NCBI RefSeq assembly: GCF_000785435.2
Contig: NZ_JTDB02000013.1
Coordinates: forward strand, 1-64,000
Origin: Paraburkholderia sacchari
GTDB taxonomy: Bacteria; Pseudomonadota; Gammaproteobacteria; Burkholderiales; Burkholderiaceae
DNA length: 64,000 nt
Reading direction: 5' to 3'
Made by a program: the position numbers and the translations under genes. Each line of letters begins with the position of its first letter. The stretch's first letter is position 1. The notes below the pieces were generated by a model. That model searched no databases, had not been told where the DNA came from, and saw only the letters and a program-made list of their open reading frames with translations. This document shows positions 50,786-59,950 of this stretch, in pieces.

Positions 50786-51133
50786 ATGACGGAGCTTGTC
50801 GTGACCCTCAATGTAATCCTGATGTTGACCACCTTGCCCGACGAGGACGCTGCCGAAAAGCTGTCGTCGACGGCGCTCGAAGCCCATCTCGCGGCCTGCG
50901 TGACGCGGCTCGGCCCGGTCCATTCGCAGTATCACTGGCAGGGCAGGATCGAGTCCAGCGACGAAGTCCAGTTGCTTTTCAAGACGAGTCTCGCGCGCGC
51001 GGCCGAACTCGAACAGTTCATCCAGACCCAGCATCCTTACGAGACGCCCGAGATTCTCTCGTGGCAGGTCACGGCGTCGAGCGCCTACGGCCAATGGGTC
51101 AATGCCGAGACACAGCGTCCCATTCATGTTTAA
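50786..51133 (+). CDS. cutA: Divalent-cation tolerance protein CutA
   Basis: A 115-residue trimeric ferredoxin-like protein linked to copper tolerance in E. coli. The family text LTTLPDEDAAEKLSSTALEAHLAACVTRLGPVHSQYHWQGRIESSDEVQLLFKT is readable across residues 14-67, then HPYETPEI near 83-90. It overlaps dsbD by eight bases; cutA-dsbD is a recurrent pair in proteobacteria. Confidence 0.95.
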   Translation: MTELVVTLNVILMLTTLPDEDAAEKLSSTALEAHLAACVTRLGPVHSQYHWQGRIESSDEVQLLFKTSLARAAELEQFIQTQHPYETPEILSWQVTASSAYGQWVNAETQRPIHV

Positions 51134-53099
51134 GCGTTTCGATCGGCGCTCGCGCGCCGCGCCGTACACCTCGTTTCTGGCTTTTTTCGCACTCGTCGGC
51201 TGCGTGCTGCCGTTGCTGTTCGGCGCAGCCACCGCCCGTGCCGACGACAATTTTCTGCCGCCCGATCAGGCCTTCACGTTCAGTGCGAGCGAGGAGCCAG
51301 GCGTCGTCGACGTTCATTTCAAGATTGCCGATGGCTATTACATGTATCGCGAGCGCTTTGCATTTGCGACGCGCGACGGTGCGGCCACGCTCGGCGATGC
51401 GCAGATACCTCCAGGGCACGTGAAGTTCGATACGACGTTCAACAAGAACGTCGAGACTTATCGCAAGGAAATCACGATTCGCGTGCCCGTGAAGCAGGCG
51501 AGCGGGGCATTCGATCTTGCGGTGACCTCGCAGGGATGCGCCGATGCGGGTATTTGCTATCCGCCGGCGGAGCATGTCTATCACGTGAGCGGCCCGGCGC
51601 TTCAGGCTGCGGCAGGTGGACAAAGCATGGTGGGCAACGGTGCGCCTGCCACGCCGGCTACACCATCGGCATCGGCGGATGACGCGCAGCAGCCCTGGTA
51701 CGAACGCGCGACGAGCGCGGATTACGCGCAATCGCTGCTGCAAGGCGGCGGCTTTTTCGGCGTGGTCGGTTTGTACTTTCTCGCGGGCGTCGTGCTGAGC
51801 TTGCTGCCCTGCTCGTACCCGATGATTCCGATCCTCTCGGCCATCATCGTGGGTGAGGGCGCGCAGGTCACGCGTGCACGAGGCTTTGCGTTGTCGTTCG
51901 TCTACGTGCTCGGCATGGCGCTGGTTTATACGGTGCTCGGCATTGCCGCCGCGCTGGTCGGGCAAAGCCTCGGCGCGTGGTTGCAGAACCCGTGGGTGCT
52001 CGGCGTGTTCGCCGGGCTGCTGACCGCGTTCGCGCTCATGCTGATCGCCGGTTACGACCTTGCACTGCCGCAGCGCTGGCAGGATGGCGCGTCTCGCGCG
52101 TCACAGGGCCGCTCGGGCGGCAAATTCGCGGCTGTTGCCGTGATGGGCGCGCTGTCCGCGCTGGTGGCGGGCGCCTGCATGACCGCGCCGCTCTTCGCGG
52201 TGCTAGCGTTCATCGCGCACACGGGCAACGCCGTGCTCGGCGGCGCGGCGCTTTTCGCAATGGGCATCGGCCTTGGCGTGCCACTCATGATCATCGGGCT
52301 CGGTGCGGGCACACTGCTGCCGCGCGCGGGCACGTGGATGGATGGCGTGAAGGTCTTCTTCGGCATCGCGCTGCTCGCGGCCGCGCTGTGGATCGTATGG
52401 CCGGTGCTGCGCGCGAGCGCGCAAATGCTATTGGCCGCGCTCTGGCTCCTGCTCGCCGCCGCCGCGCTGGGACTCTTTACGCCGAACGCGGGCGCCTCCA
52501 ATGTTTGGCGGCGTTTAGGACGCGGCGTAGGCGCCGCGTTCGCGATCTGGGCCGCTACGCTCATCGTCGGCCTTTCGGCGGGCTCGGCCGATCCGCTGCG
52601 TCCGCTCGCCGTGCTGGCCGCACGCACGGGTGGTGCCACGGGCAACGGCGGGGCGCAGACCGGGGCGGCGGAAGCCGACGCGCTGACCTTCGCCCCAGTG
52701 CGCTCGTCGGCGCAACTCGACGCGATGCTCAAGACGGCGGGCAAGCCCTCGATGCTCGACTTCTACGCCGACTGGTGCGTAAGTTGCAAGGAGATGGAGA
52801 ATCTCACGTTCAGCGATCCGCGCGTGCAGGCGCGCCTTGCGCAACTCGGGTTGCTGCGCGCCGACGTGACGGCCAATAACGCCGACGATCAGGCGCTGCT
52901 CAAGCGCTTTGGCTTGTTCGGCCCGCCGGGCATCATCTTCTTCGATGCAAGCGGCCAGGAAGTCCTGCGCGTGGTGGGCTACGAAAACGCGGATAAATTC
53001 CTCGCCCGGCTCGATCGCGTTGTGGCGCAGGGGCAGTCGCCGGCGCCTTCGGCCAAGCCTGTGCAATCGGTGCTTTCCACGCTCACGGGCAGGTCGTAA
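51126..53099 (+). CDS. dsbD: Thiol:disulfide interchange protein DsbD
   Basis: DsbD carries reducing power from cytoplasmic thioredoxin across the inner membrane, for cytochrome c maturation and disulfide isomerisation. The 657-residue protein has a signal peptide (to about ATARA, residue 38). The N-terminal domain has the pair in GCADAGICYPP near 138-145. The membrane domain has Cys in LLPCSYPMIPILS and in GACMTAPLFAVLAF. The C-terminal thioredoxin domain has DWCVSCKEME near 552. All six cysteines are present. It ends at a bidirectional terminator. Confidence 0.97.
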   Translation: MFKRFDRRSRAAPYTSFLAFFALVGCVLPLLFGAATARADDNFLPPDQAFTFSASEEPGVVDVHFKIADGYYMYRERFAFATRDGAATLGDAQIPPGHVKFDTTFNKNVETYRKEITIRVPVKQASGAFDLAVTSQGCADAGICYPPAEHVYHVSGPALQAAAGGQSMVGNGAPATPATPSASADDAQQPWYERATSADYAQSLLQGGGFFGVVGLYFLAGVVLSLLPCSYPMIPILSAIIVGEGAQVTRARGFALSFVYVLGMALVYTVLGIAAALVGQSLGAWLQNPWVLGVFAGLLTAFALMLIAGYDLALPQRWQDGASRASQGRSGGKFAAVAVMGALSALVAGACMTAPLFAVLAFIAHTGNAVLGGAALFAMGIGLGVPLMIIGLGAGTLLPRAGTWMDGVKVFFGIALLAAALWIVWPVLRASAQMLLAALWLLLAAAALGLFTPNAGASNVWRRLGRGVGAAFAIWAATLIVGLSAGSADPLRPLAVLAARTGGATGNGGAQTGAAEADALTFAPVRSSAQLDAMLKTAGKPSMLDFYADWCVSCKEMENLTFSDPRVQARLAQLGLLRADVTANNADDQALLKRFGLFGPPGIIFFDASGQEVLRVVGYENADKFLARLDRVVAQGQSPAPSAKPVQSVLSTLTGRS

Positions 53100-53134
53100 G
53101 CACACCGCACGACGCATCGAGCGTCCGCGCAAAC

Positions 53135-53163
53135 AAAAAGGCACGTCGCGGACGTGCCTTTTT
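53135..53163. terminator. Bidirectional terminator between dsbD and hemB
   Basis: A perfect 13-pair inverted repeat (A5-GGCACGTC and its complement) with a 3-base loop has T tracts on both strands. It serves dsbD on the plus strand and hemB on the minus strand. Confidence 0.93.
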
Positions 53164-53192
53164 CATGTGCCAAGCACGAAGCCGCTCGACGC

Positions 53193-54191
53193 TTACTTCT
53201 GCGCGCGCAACAGGCGGGCGGCGTCGAGGGCGAAGTACGTGAGAATGCCGTCGGCTCCCGCGCGCTTGAACGCGAGCAGCGACTCCATCATCACCTTGTC
53301 GTGGTCGAGCCAGCCGTTTTGCGCGGCGGCCTTGAGCATCGCGTACTCACCGCTCACCTGGTACACATAGGTCGGGAAGCGGAACTCGTCCTTCACGCGA
53401 CGCACGATGTCGAGATACGGCATGCCGGGCTTGACCATCACCATGTCGGCGCCTTCCTCGATGTCGAGGCGCACTTCGCGCAGCGCTTCGTCCGAGTTCG
53501 ACGGATCCATCTGGTAGGTCATCTTGTTGCCCTTGCCCAGATTCGAAGCGGAGCCCACGGCGTCGCGGAACGGTCCGTAGAACGCCGAAGCATACTTCGC
53601 CGAGTACGCCATGATGCGCGTATGGATGTGGTTCTCGCTCTCGAGCATCTCGCGGATCGCTCCGATGCGGCCATCCATCATGTCCGAAGGCGCGACGATA
53701 TCGACACCCGCTTCGGCCTGCGCGCGGGCCTGCGCGACGAGGATCTCGATGGTTTCGTCGTTGATGACGTAGCCGTTTTCGTCGATCACGCCGTCCTGGC
53801 CGTGGCTCGTGTACGGGTCGAGCGCAACGTCGCACAGCACGCCCAGCTCTGGAAAGCGCTTCTTGAGCTCGCGCACGGCGCGCGGAATCGTGCCGTCGGG
53901 GTTGGTCGCTTCGATGCCGTCGGGCGTCTTCAACGCGGGATCGATGGCGGGGAAGAGCGAGAGCACGGGAATGCCCAGTTCGACGCATTGCTCGGCCACG
54001 CCCATGAGCAGATCGACCGAGACGCGTTCGACGCCGGGCATCGACGGCACGGCTTCGCGCACGTTGGTGCCCGCGACCACGAACACGGGGTAGATCAAGT
54101 CGTTGGTGGTGAGGAGGTTTTCGCGCATCAGGCGGCGCGAGAAGTCGTCGCGGCGCATGCGGCGCGGACGATGGTGCGGATAGAAGCTCAT
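53193..54191 (-). CDS. hemB: Delta-aminolevulinic acid dehydratase (porphobilinogen synthase)
   Basis: Joins two 5-aminolevulinate molecules to porphobilinogen in heme synthesis. 332 residues. The active-site lysines are in YSAKYASAFYGPF and MVKPGMPYLD. The metal region reads DVALDPYTSHGQDG with Asp in place of the cysteines of the zinc enzymes, indicating the magnesium-dependent type. It is convergent with dsbD; together with the cytochrome c genes nearby it forms a loose heme/cytochrome neighbourhood. Confidence 0.97.
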   Translation of the reverse strand: MSFYPHHRPRRMRRDDFSRRLMRENLLTTNDLIYPVFVVAGTNVREAVPSMPGVERVSVDLLMGVAEQCVELGIPVLSLFPAIDPALKTPDGIEATNPDGTIPRAVRELKKRFPELGVLCDVALDPYTSHGQDGVIDENGYVINDETIEILVAQARAQAEAGVDIVAPSDMMDGRIGAIREMLESENHIHTRIMAYSAKYASAFYGPFRDAVGSASNLGKGNKMTYQMDPSNSDEALREVRLDIEEGADMVMVKPGMPYLDIVRRVKDEFRFPTYVYQVSGEYAMLKAAAQNGWLDHDKVMMESLLAFKRAGADGILTYFALDAARLLRAQK

Positions 54192-54249
54192 GTCGGCAGG
54201 GATATCTTGAAACGGAGCGCGCCTGGGCGCGCAGGAAACTTTTCAGGAC

Positions 54250-54375
54250 AATGGTATATCATACCGATCGAGCGAGGCGCCTGGCGCCGGACTCCCCGCT
54301 TCTCCTCCCTGAGCGGGTGCCTGTCGTTTTTCGATAAGGCTGTTTAGCCCGCCGGCATTTGCGGCGGGTTTTTTT
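54250..54375 (+). ncRNA. Candidate small RNA between hemB and engB, plus strand
   Basis: On the strand opposite to both neighbours there is an extended -10-like TGGTATATC at 54252-54260. It is followed by a GGCGCC/GGCGCC palindrome (about 54276-54288), a hairpin CCCGCT...AGCGGG (about 54295-54316) whose loop contains TTCTCCTCCCTG, then a U-rich single-stranded stretch. A terminator stem (54348-54354 with 54362-54368) follows, with seven Ts. No reading frame explains the terminator. The C/U-rich loop is complementary to purine-rich ribosome binding sites, as in several trans-acting sRNAs. The transcript would be about 105-110 bases. Expression is not proven by sequence. Confidence 0.5.
54348..54375 (+). 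terminator. Intrinsic terminator without an upstream plus-strand gene
   Basis: A seven-pair GC stem with a 7-base loop followed by TTTTTTT on the plus strand. Both flanking genes are on the minus strand, and the opposite strand has no T run after the stem. So it most likely ends the candidate small RNA. Confidence 0.8.
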
Positions 54376-54518
54376 ATGTGCCGTCGAAACAGGCGATGCC
54401 GGTGCGCGGGCGAGGACGCGCGGCGTCGCGCGTCCCGCTATGTGAGCTAAAGCACGTAGCGCACCGAAAGTGGACAGCGAAGCGCCGGGCCTGGGTTCAC
54501 GGCGCGAGCGCGCCGGCT

Positions 54519-55163
54519 TTAAGCCTCTGCGGATTCGGCCTGGGGCGCGATCCAGCTTTCGATGACCGCGTGCGCCTCGTCGAGCCCCACGCGCTTGAGC
54601 GCGGAAAAGAGCTGCGCGCTCAGCTTCCCTTTATAGCCCTGCTTGCTGTACTCGTCGAAAGCCTTATTCGTCGTGCGCAGCGCGAGAACGCTTTCTTGAC
54701 GCGTCAATTTGTCGCATTTCGTCAGAAGCGCGTGGATGGGCTTTCCGGTCGGCGCGAACCACTCGATCATGCGCCGGTCCAGCTCGGTGAGCGGCCGGCG
54801 CGCATCCATCATCAGCACGAGGCCGGCAAGTTGCGCACGCGTTTGCAGATAGAGCGAGAGCAGTTGCTCCCAATGGGCCTTCGCGGCTTCCGGCACTTCG
54901 GCATAACCGTAGCCGGGCAAATCGACCAGATAGCCAGCGGGATCGTCGGCGCGGCCCACGCCAAAATAGTTGATGTGCTGCGTGCGGCCCGGAGTTTTCG
55001 AGGCGAAGGCGAGGCGCTTCTGGTTGCACAGCAGGTTGATCGCCGTGGATTTGCCTGCGTTCGAGCGGCCGGCGAACGCAACCTCGGGCCGCGCGGTGGC
55101 GGGCAGGTCGCGCAGATGATTCACCGTCGTGAAGAAACGGGCTTGGTGCAGCAGGAAGGCCAT
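54519..55163 (-). CDS. engB: Ribosome biogenesis GTPase EngB/YihA
   Basis: A small GTPase needed for large-subunit assembly or division. 214 residues: G1 GRSNAGKST near 33, G2 KTPGRTQHINYF near 55, G3 DLPGYG near 81, and G4 TKCDKLTR near 150. The ATG at 55163 matches the family start MAFLLHQARFFTT; an in-frame GTG lies four codons upstream. It is divergent from the cytochrome c4 gene. Confidence 0.95.
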   Translation of the reverse strand: MAFLLHQARFFTTVNHLRDLPATARPEVAFAGRSNAGKSTAINLLCNQKRLAFASKTPGRTQHINYFGVGRADDPAGYLVDLPGYGYAEVPEAAKAHWEQLLSLYLQTRAQLAGLVLMMDARRPLTELDRRMIEWFAPTGKPIHALLTKCDKLTRQESVLALRTTNKAFDEYSKQGYKGKLSAQLFSALKRVGLDEAHAVIESWIAPQAESAEA

Positions 55164-55279
55164 CGGTAGGACCACATGTGAAGTAGCGAGGCGGGAGGGT
55201 CCGCCAGGCCCGGAGGTGCCGGGAACGATCTGAAGATATCGGGGGGAGGCCCGACTGGCGCCGTGGCGCCTTGCGCGCT

Positions 55280-55289
55280 ATTGTACAAT
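55280..55289. promoter_or_regulatory. Palindromic divergent -10 element
   Basis: ATTGTACAAT is a perfect palindrome, so each strand carries TACAAT. It lies between the divergent engB and cytochrome c4 genes and may serve both as -10. No convincing -35 hexamers are seen. Confidence 0.35.
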
Positions 55290-55399
55290 GCGACGGTTTA
55301 CTGAATACCGGGAAGGCCAGCGCGAGGCTTTCCAGGTAGAGCGGTCGCTGTCGTGTATTTGCAGAACCTGATTCCCACAAGACGAAACAAGGTGCGCGA

Positions 55400-56071
55400 A
55401 TGAATCGATTGGGCAAGTCCTTGAAGGTACTCCAATTTGCGATAGGTGCGACAGCAGCAGGTCTCGTAGCAAGTGTTTCGATGATGGCGACGGCAGCCGA
55501 GCCGGCTCCAGCCAAGCTCGATCTGGCCCGGGGGCAGGCCATCGCGGCGCAGGTCTGCGCCGCCTGTCATGGCGCCGATGGCAACAGCAGCGGCGGCGCC
55601 TATCCCAAACTCTCCGGCCAGCACGCCGATTATCTCGTCAAGCAGCTCAAGGATTTCAAGCCACAGCCCGGTGGCAAGCCCCCTGCGCGTAATAATCCAA
55701 TTATGGTTGGCTTTGCCAGCGCGCTTAACGATCAGGATATGATCAACGTTGCGGCCTGGTTCGCATCGCAGACGCCCAAGCCCGGCACCGCGCATGATGC
55801 GAATACCGTGCCGGTCGGCCAGAAGATCTGGCGCGCCGGTATCGCTGATAAAGGCGTGCCCGCATGCGCCGCGTGCCACGGACCCACGGGGCAGGGCATT
55901 CCGGTTCAGTACCCGCGGCTCTCGGGCCAATGGTCGGAATACATCGTCGCGCAGTTGCAGGCGTTCCAGCAGCGCACGCGCAACAACAACGAGCCGATGC
56001 GCGAAATCTCGCACCGTCTCTCGGACGACGAGATCAAGGCGGTCGCCGACTACGCAGCCGGCCTGCATTGA
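55400..56071 (+). CDS. Di-heme cytochrome c4-type protein
   Basis: A periplasmic electron carrier of 223 residues. A signal peptide ends near ATAAE (residue 33). Two heme sites follow in tandem domains: C53-AAC-H57 and C156-AAC-H160 (each CxxCH). Distal Met ligands are plausible in PIMVGFASAL and EPMREIS. Gene position before resB-ccsA, which mature such cytochromes, supports the assignment. A long terminator hairpin follows. Confidence 0.95.
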   Translation: MNRLGKSLKVLQFAIGATAAGLVASVSMMATAAEPAPAKLDLARGQAIAAQVCAACHGADGNSSGGAYPKLSGQHADYLVKQLKDFKPQPGGKPPARNNPIMVGFASALNDQDMINVAAWFASQTPKPGTAHDANTVPVGQKIWRAGIADKGVPACAACHGPTGQGIPVQYPRLSGQWSEYIVAQLQAFQQRTRNNNEPMREISHRLSDDEIKAVADYAAGLH

Positions 56072-56104
56072 CCCCGGCCTCGCGCCGGGCAGCCGAAGAA
56101 CAAG

Positions 56105-56152
56105 AAAAGGGTGTGGGCGCCGCGTGCATACGGCGGTCCCGCACCCTTTTTT
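56105..56152. terminator. Terminator after cytochrome c4
   Basis: A long stem (outer arm 56105-56117 with 56138-56150, one G-U pair, inner CCGC/GGCGG) with A tract before and six Ts after. It separates the cytochrome from resB. Confidence 0.85.
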
Positions 56153-56220
56153 GCTGTAATGCGCTGACGAACAGCACAGTAAGAAGTGCCATGAGAGGCG
56201 CAATGAGAAGCGGAGTTTGA

Positions 56221-58425
56221 ATGAGCGTCACCACGCAGGGTCTGCAGTTGAATATCCGCCAGAGAGCGGTCAGGAGCACCATCGAGCTGCTCAGCTCGAT
56301 GCGCTTTGCCATCGCGCTGCTCGTGGTGCTTTCCATTGCGAGCATCATCGGCACGGTGCTCACGCAGGACGACCCGTACCCCAACTACGTCAATCAGTTC
56401 GGCCCGTTCTGGGCCGATATCTTCCGCGCGCTGAGCCTTTACACGGTATATAGCGCGTGGTGGTTCATGACCATCCTCGGCTTTCTCGTGGTGTCGATCT
56501 CGCTGTGCGTGATCCGCAACGCGCCGAAGATGATCGCCGACACGAAGAGCTGGAAGGACAAGGTTCGCGAAGGCAGCCTGCGCGCGTTTCACCACAAGGG
56601 CGAGTTTGTGCTCGAGGGCGGCTCGCGCACGCAGACCGCCGCGACGCTCGGTAAGCTCGCGCAGCGCCTCGGCTACAAGTTCGTCACGCGCGAAACCGGA
56701 GGCGCGACGCTCATCGCCGCCAAGCGCGGCGCGCTCGCGAAGATCGGCTATATCTTCGCGCACCTCGCCATCGTGGTGATCTGTCTCGGCGGCCTGCTCG
56801 ACAGTAATCTGCCGATCAAATTCCAGATGTGGCTCTTCAACAAGACGCCCATCCAGAGCAACGCTGTCATCAACGACATTCCGCCCGAACATCGGCTTTC
56901 CACCGCGAATCCGACTTTCCGCGGCTATGCGTGGGTGCCCGAGGGCCAGTACGTTTCCACGGCCATCCTGAACCAGCCCAACGGCTCGCTCATTCAGGAT
57001 CTGCCGTTCTCGATCCAGCTCAACAAGTTCATCGTCGATTACTACTCGACCGGCATGCCCAAGCTCTTCGCGAGCGACATCGTCGTGATCGACCACAAGA
57101 CGGGCCAGCGCATTCCGGCGCGCATCGAGGTGAACGAGCCGTTCGAGTACGAGGGCGTGTCGATCTATCAGTCGAGCTTCCAGGACGGCGGCTCGCAGAT
57201 GCACATGACTGCCTGGCCCATGGCCGGCGCGAGCGCGAAGAGCTTCCCGTTCGACGGCACCATCGGCAACTCTGCGAAGCTTGCGTTGCCCGCGGGCCAG
57301 AGCGTGCCGGGCGTGGACGGCCAGACCATCGAGTTTGCCGACTTCCGCGCGATCAACGTCGAGAACATCTCGAACGGCAGCGGCCAGACCGACGCGCGCG
57401 GCGTCGCGCGTCAGACCCTCAAGGAAGCGTTCGACGAGCGCCTCGGCTCGGGCGCGAAGAGCTCGAAGCCGCTCGATCTGCATAACGTCGGGCCCTCGGT
57501 GCAGTACAAGGTGCGCGACAAGGACGGCCAGGCGCGCGAGTACAACAACTACATGCTGCCTGTCGACGTGAACGGCGCGCGCATCTTCCTCGCGGGCATG
57601 CGCGAGAACCCCGACGAGCCGTTCCGTTACTTGCGCATTCCCGCCGACAGCGGCGGCACGATGAAGGAGTGGATGCTGCTGCGAGCCGCGTTCGAGGATC
57701 CGGCGCTGCGCGATCAGGCCGCGCAGCGCTTCGCCGCACGCTCGGTCCCCGATGCGAACCGCGAGTTGCAGCAGCATCTGCAAGAAAGCGCCTCCCGCGT
57801 GCTGACCCTTTTCGCGGGCGCCGATCGTTCGGCGCAGGGCACGTCCCAGGCGCAAAAGGGCGGCTTCCAGGCGGTGGCGATCTTCATCGACAAGTCCGTG
57901 CCCAAGAACCAGCAGGAAAAGGCCGCCGGGCTCCTGCTGCGCATGCTCGAAGGCGCGACGTGGGACCTTTGGCAACTCGCGCGCACGCAGGCGGGCGAGC
58001 CCGTGCTCAAGCCCGACGCGCAATCGACGCGCTTCGTCCAGGACTCGATCAATGCGGTTTCGGACAGCTTCCTGTACGGATCGCCTGTCTATCTACAGCT
58101 TGATTCATTCAAGCAGGTGCAAGCTTCGGTATTTCAGTTGACGCGCGCGCCGGGCAAAAAACTCGTGTATCTTGGCAGTCTGTTGCTCGTAATCGGCATC
58201 TTCTCGATGTTTTATGTGCGCGAGCGACGTCTGTGGTTCTGGCTGAAGGACCGGAGCGAGGCCAACGGCGGGGGCGTCGACGTCATCATGGCGATGTCGA
58301 CCGCGCGCCGCACCCTCGACTTCGAGAAAGAGTTTGCCCGTACCCGCGAAGCGGTGTCCCGAGCCTTGGGCGCGAAACCCGAGGCCGCAAGCGCTAGCAG
58401 CAGCGGAACGGACCGTACCCCTTGA
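56221..58425 (+). CDS. resB: Cytochrome c biogenesis protein ResB/Ccs1
   Basis: ResB holds reduced apocytochrome c for heme attachment in system II. 734 residues with membrane segments near 22-42 (MRFAIALLVVLSIASIIGTVL), 80-98 and 178-200, a long periplasmic domain, and a last helix near 640-662 (KLVYLGSLLLVIGIFSMFYV) before a cytoplasmic tail. It forms a unit with ccsA, 72 bases downstream. Confidence 0.95.
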   Translation: MSVTTQGLQLNIRQRAVRSTIELLSSMRFAIALLVVLSIASIIGTVLTQDDPYPNYVNQFGPFWADIFRALSLYTVYSAWWFMTILGFLVVSISLCVIRNAPKMIADTKSWKDKVREGSLRAFHHKGEFVLEGGSRTQTAATLGKLAQRLGYKFVTRETGGATLIAAKRGALAKIGYIFAHLAIVVICLGGLLDSNLPIKFQMWLFNKTPIQSNAVINDIPPEHRLSTANPTFRGYAWVPEGQYVSTAILNQPNGSLIQDLPFSIQLNKFIVDYYSTGMPKLFASDIVVIDHKTGQRIPARIEVNEPFEYEGVSIYQSSFQDGGSQMHMTAWPMAGASAKSFPFDGTIGNSAKLALPAGQSVPGVDGQTIEFADFRAINVENISNGSGQTDARGVARQTLKEAFDERLGSGAKSSKPLDLHNVGPSVQYKVRDKDGQAREYNNYMLPVDVNGARIFLAGMRENPDEPFRYLRIPADSGGTMKEWMLLRAAFEDPALRDQAAQRFAARSVPDANRELQQHLQESASRVLTLFAGADRSAQGTSQAQKGGFQAVAIFIDKSVPKNQQEKAAGLLLRMLEGATWDLWQLARTQAGEPVLKPDAQSTRFVQDSINAVSDSFLYGSPVYLQLDSFKQVQASVFQLTRAPGKKLVYLGSLLLVIGIFSMFYVRERRLWFWLKDRSEANGGGVDVIMAMSTARRTLDFEKEFARTREAVSRALGAKPEAASASSSGTDRTP

Positions 58426-58497
58426 TCCACGCGCCACTCACGCGTTTCACACGATTGGCGCGATCCACGGAAACTCACGATCGACACCGGTAAGCCC

Positions 58498-59733
58498 ATG
58501 GACTTGACTCAAGTAACTTCATCCGCGCAAACCCGCCGCGCCGACCGCGCGGCAGCGGCCGCGTCGCACGATGCGGCGCTTGCGCACGATCCCCACGCGG
58601 ACGCGTTCTTCGACGAGCGCCCCTTCCTGCGCCGTCTCACGGCGCTCGACTGGCTGTTCGCGCTGGCGCTGGTGCTGGGTGCGGGCTTCGCGCTCTCGCG
58701 CTATCACGCGCACATGAATTACTACGACAAGCTGGTGCTGTGCGGCACGGTGCCGGCGCTCGTCGTGCTGGGCTGGCGCTGGAAGCCGGCGCGTCTGCTG
58801 ATGGCGGGCATTGCCGTGCTGTCGGTCGGCGCGATCCAGATTTATCAGGGCGACCTCGCGCGCGCCGATCAGGCGTTCTTCCTCAAGTACTTCCTCTCGA
58901 GCCAGTCGGCCATCCTGTGGATGAGCGCGCTGTTCGTGCTGGCCACGCTGTTCTACTGGATCGGCCTGCTTTCGCGCTCGGCCACGGGCGGCGCGATCGG
59001 CACGAAGCTCACGTGGACGGCGGTGCTGATCGGCTTCGTCGGCCTGATGGTGCGTTGGTACGAGTCCTATCTGATCGGCGCCGACGTCGGCCATATTCCC
59101 ATCTCGAACCTCTACGAAGTGTTCGTGCTGTTCAGCCTCATCACGGCGCTGTTCTATCTGTATTACGAAAAGCACTACAACACGCGCTCGCTCGGCGCGT
59201 TCGTGCTGCTCGTGATCAGCGCGGCCGTGGGCTTCCTGATGTGGTACTCGATCTCGCGCGACGCGCAGCAGATCCAGCCGCTCGTGCCCGCGCTGCAAAG
59301 CTGGTGGATGAAGATCCACGTGCCGGCGAACTTCATCGGCTACGGCAGCTTCGCGCTTTCGGCGATGGTGGGCGTGGCCTACATCATGAAGGAGCGCGGC
59401 GTGCTGGCGGACCGTCTGCCTGCGCTCGACGTGCTGGACGATGTCATGTACAAGTCGATCGCCGTCGGCTTTGCGTTCTTCACCATCGCGACCATCCTGG
59501 GTGCGCTGTGGGCTGCGCAGGCGTGGGGCGGCTACTGGAGCTGGGACCCGAAGGAAACCTGGGCGCTGATCGTGTGGCTCAACTACGCGGCGTGGCTCCA
59601 CATGCGCCTCATGAAGGGCCTGCGCGGCGGCGTGGCCGCGTGGTGGGCGCTCACGGGCCTGCTCGTTACGACCTTCGCGTTCCTCGGGGTGAACATGTTC
59701 CTCTCGGGCTTGCATAGCTACGGCAAGCTGTAA
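58498..59733 (+). CDS. ccsA: Cytochrome c synthase CcsA (CcsB/ResC)
   Basis: The heme-handling subunit of system II. 411 residues with about eight membrane helices and the tryptophan-rich heme-binding motif WGGYWSWDPKETWALIVWL near 341-359. Conserved His are expected in the flanking loops (for example KIHVPANFIGYG and WLHMRLMKG). Followed by a terminator. Confidence 0.95.
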   Translation: MDLTQVTSSAQTRRADRAAAAASHDAALAHDPHADAFFDERPFLRRLTALDWLFALALVLGAGFALSRYHAHMNYYDKLVLCGTVPALVVLGWRWKPARLLMAGIAVLSVGAIQIYQGDLARADQAFFLKYFLSSQSAILWMSALFVLATLFYWIGLLSRSATGGAIGTKLTWTAVLIGFVGLMVRWYESYLIGADVGHIPISNLYEVFVLFSLITALFYLYYEKHYNTRSLGAFVLLVISAAVGFLMWYSISRDAQQIQPLVPALQSWWMKIHVPANFIGYGSFALSAMVGVAYIMKERGVLADRLPALDVLDDVMYKSIAVGFAFFTIATILGALWAAQAWGGYWSWDPKETWALIVWLNYAAWLHMRLMKGLRGGVAAWWALTGLLVTTFAFLGVNMFLSGLHSYGKL

Positions 59734-59792
59734 CGCGAGGTAACACGTGGTATTGGCAGGCGGTGTAACCGCCGCCGCCCGCCCAGCGAACT

Positions 59793-59826
59793 AACCGTCG
59801 GATGCCTCGCGCTCCGGCGGTTTTTT
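59793..59826 (+). terminator. Terminator after ccsA
   Basis: Stem 59795-59802 with 59813-59820, one G-U pair, then six Ts. Confidence 0.75.
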
Positions 59827-59950
59827 ATTTGCGGGGCGGAAGAATTGCGGGCCGCGTGCGTTTGCCTGGTAGTGGAGGGCACCGAACGGCGCGCGGACGC
59901 AGCGGGGGCCCGGACAGGCCGAAGCGGGCCGATTCGACAGGAGCAACATC

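Noticed and set aside
53154..54347. Long plus-strand frame opposite hemB
   Set aside because: It is antisense to a full-length clear hemB and has a composition typical of shadow frames.
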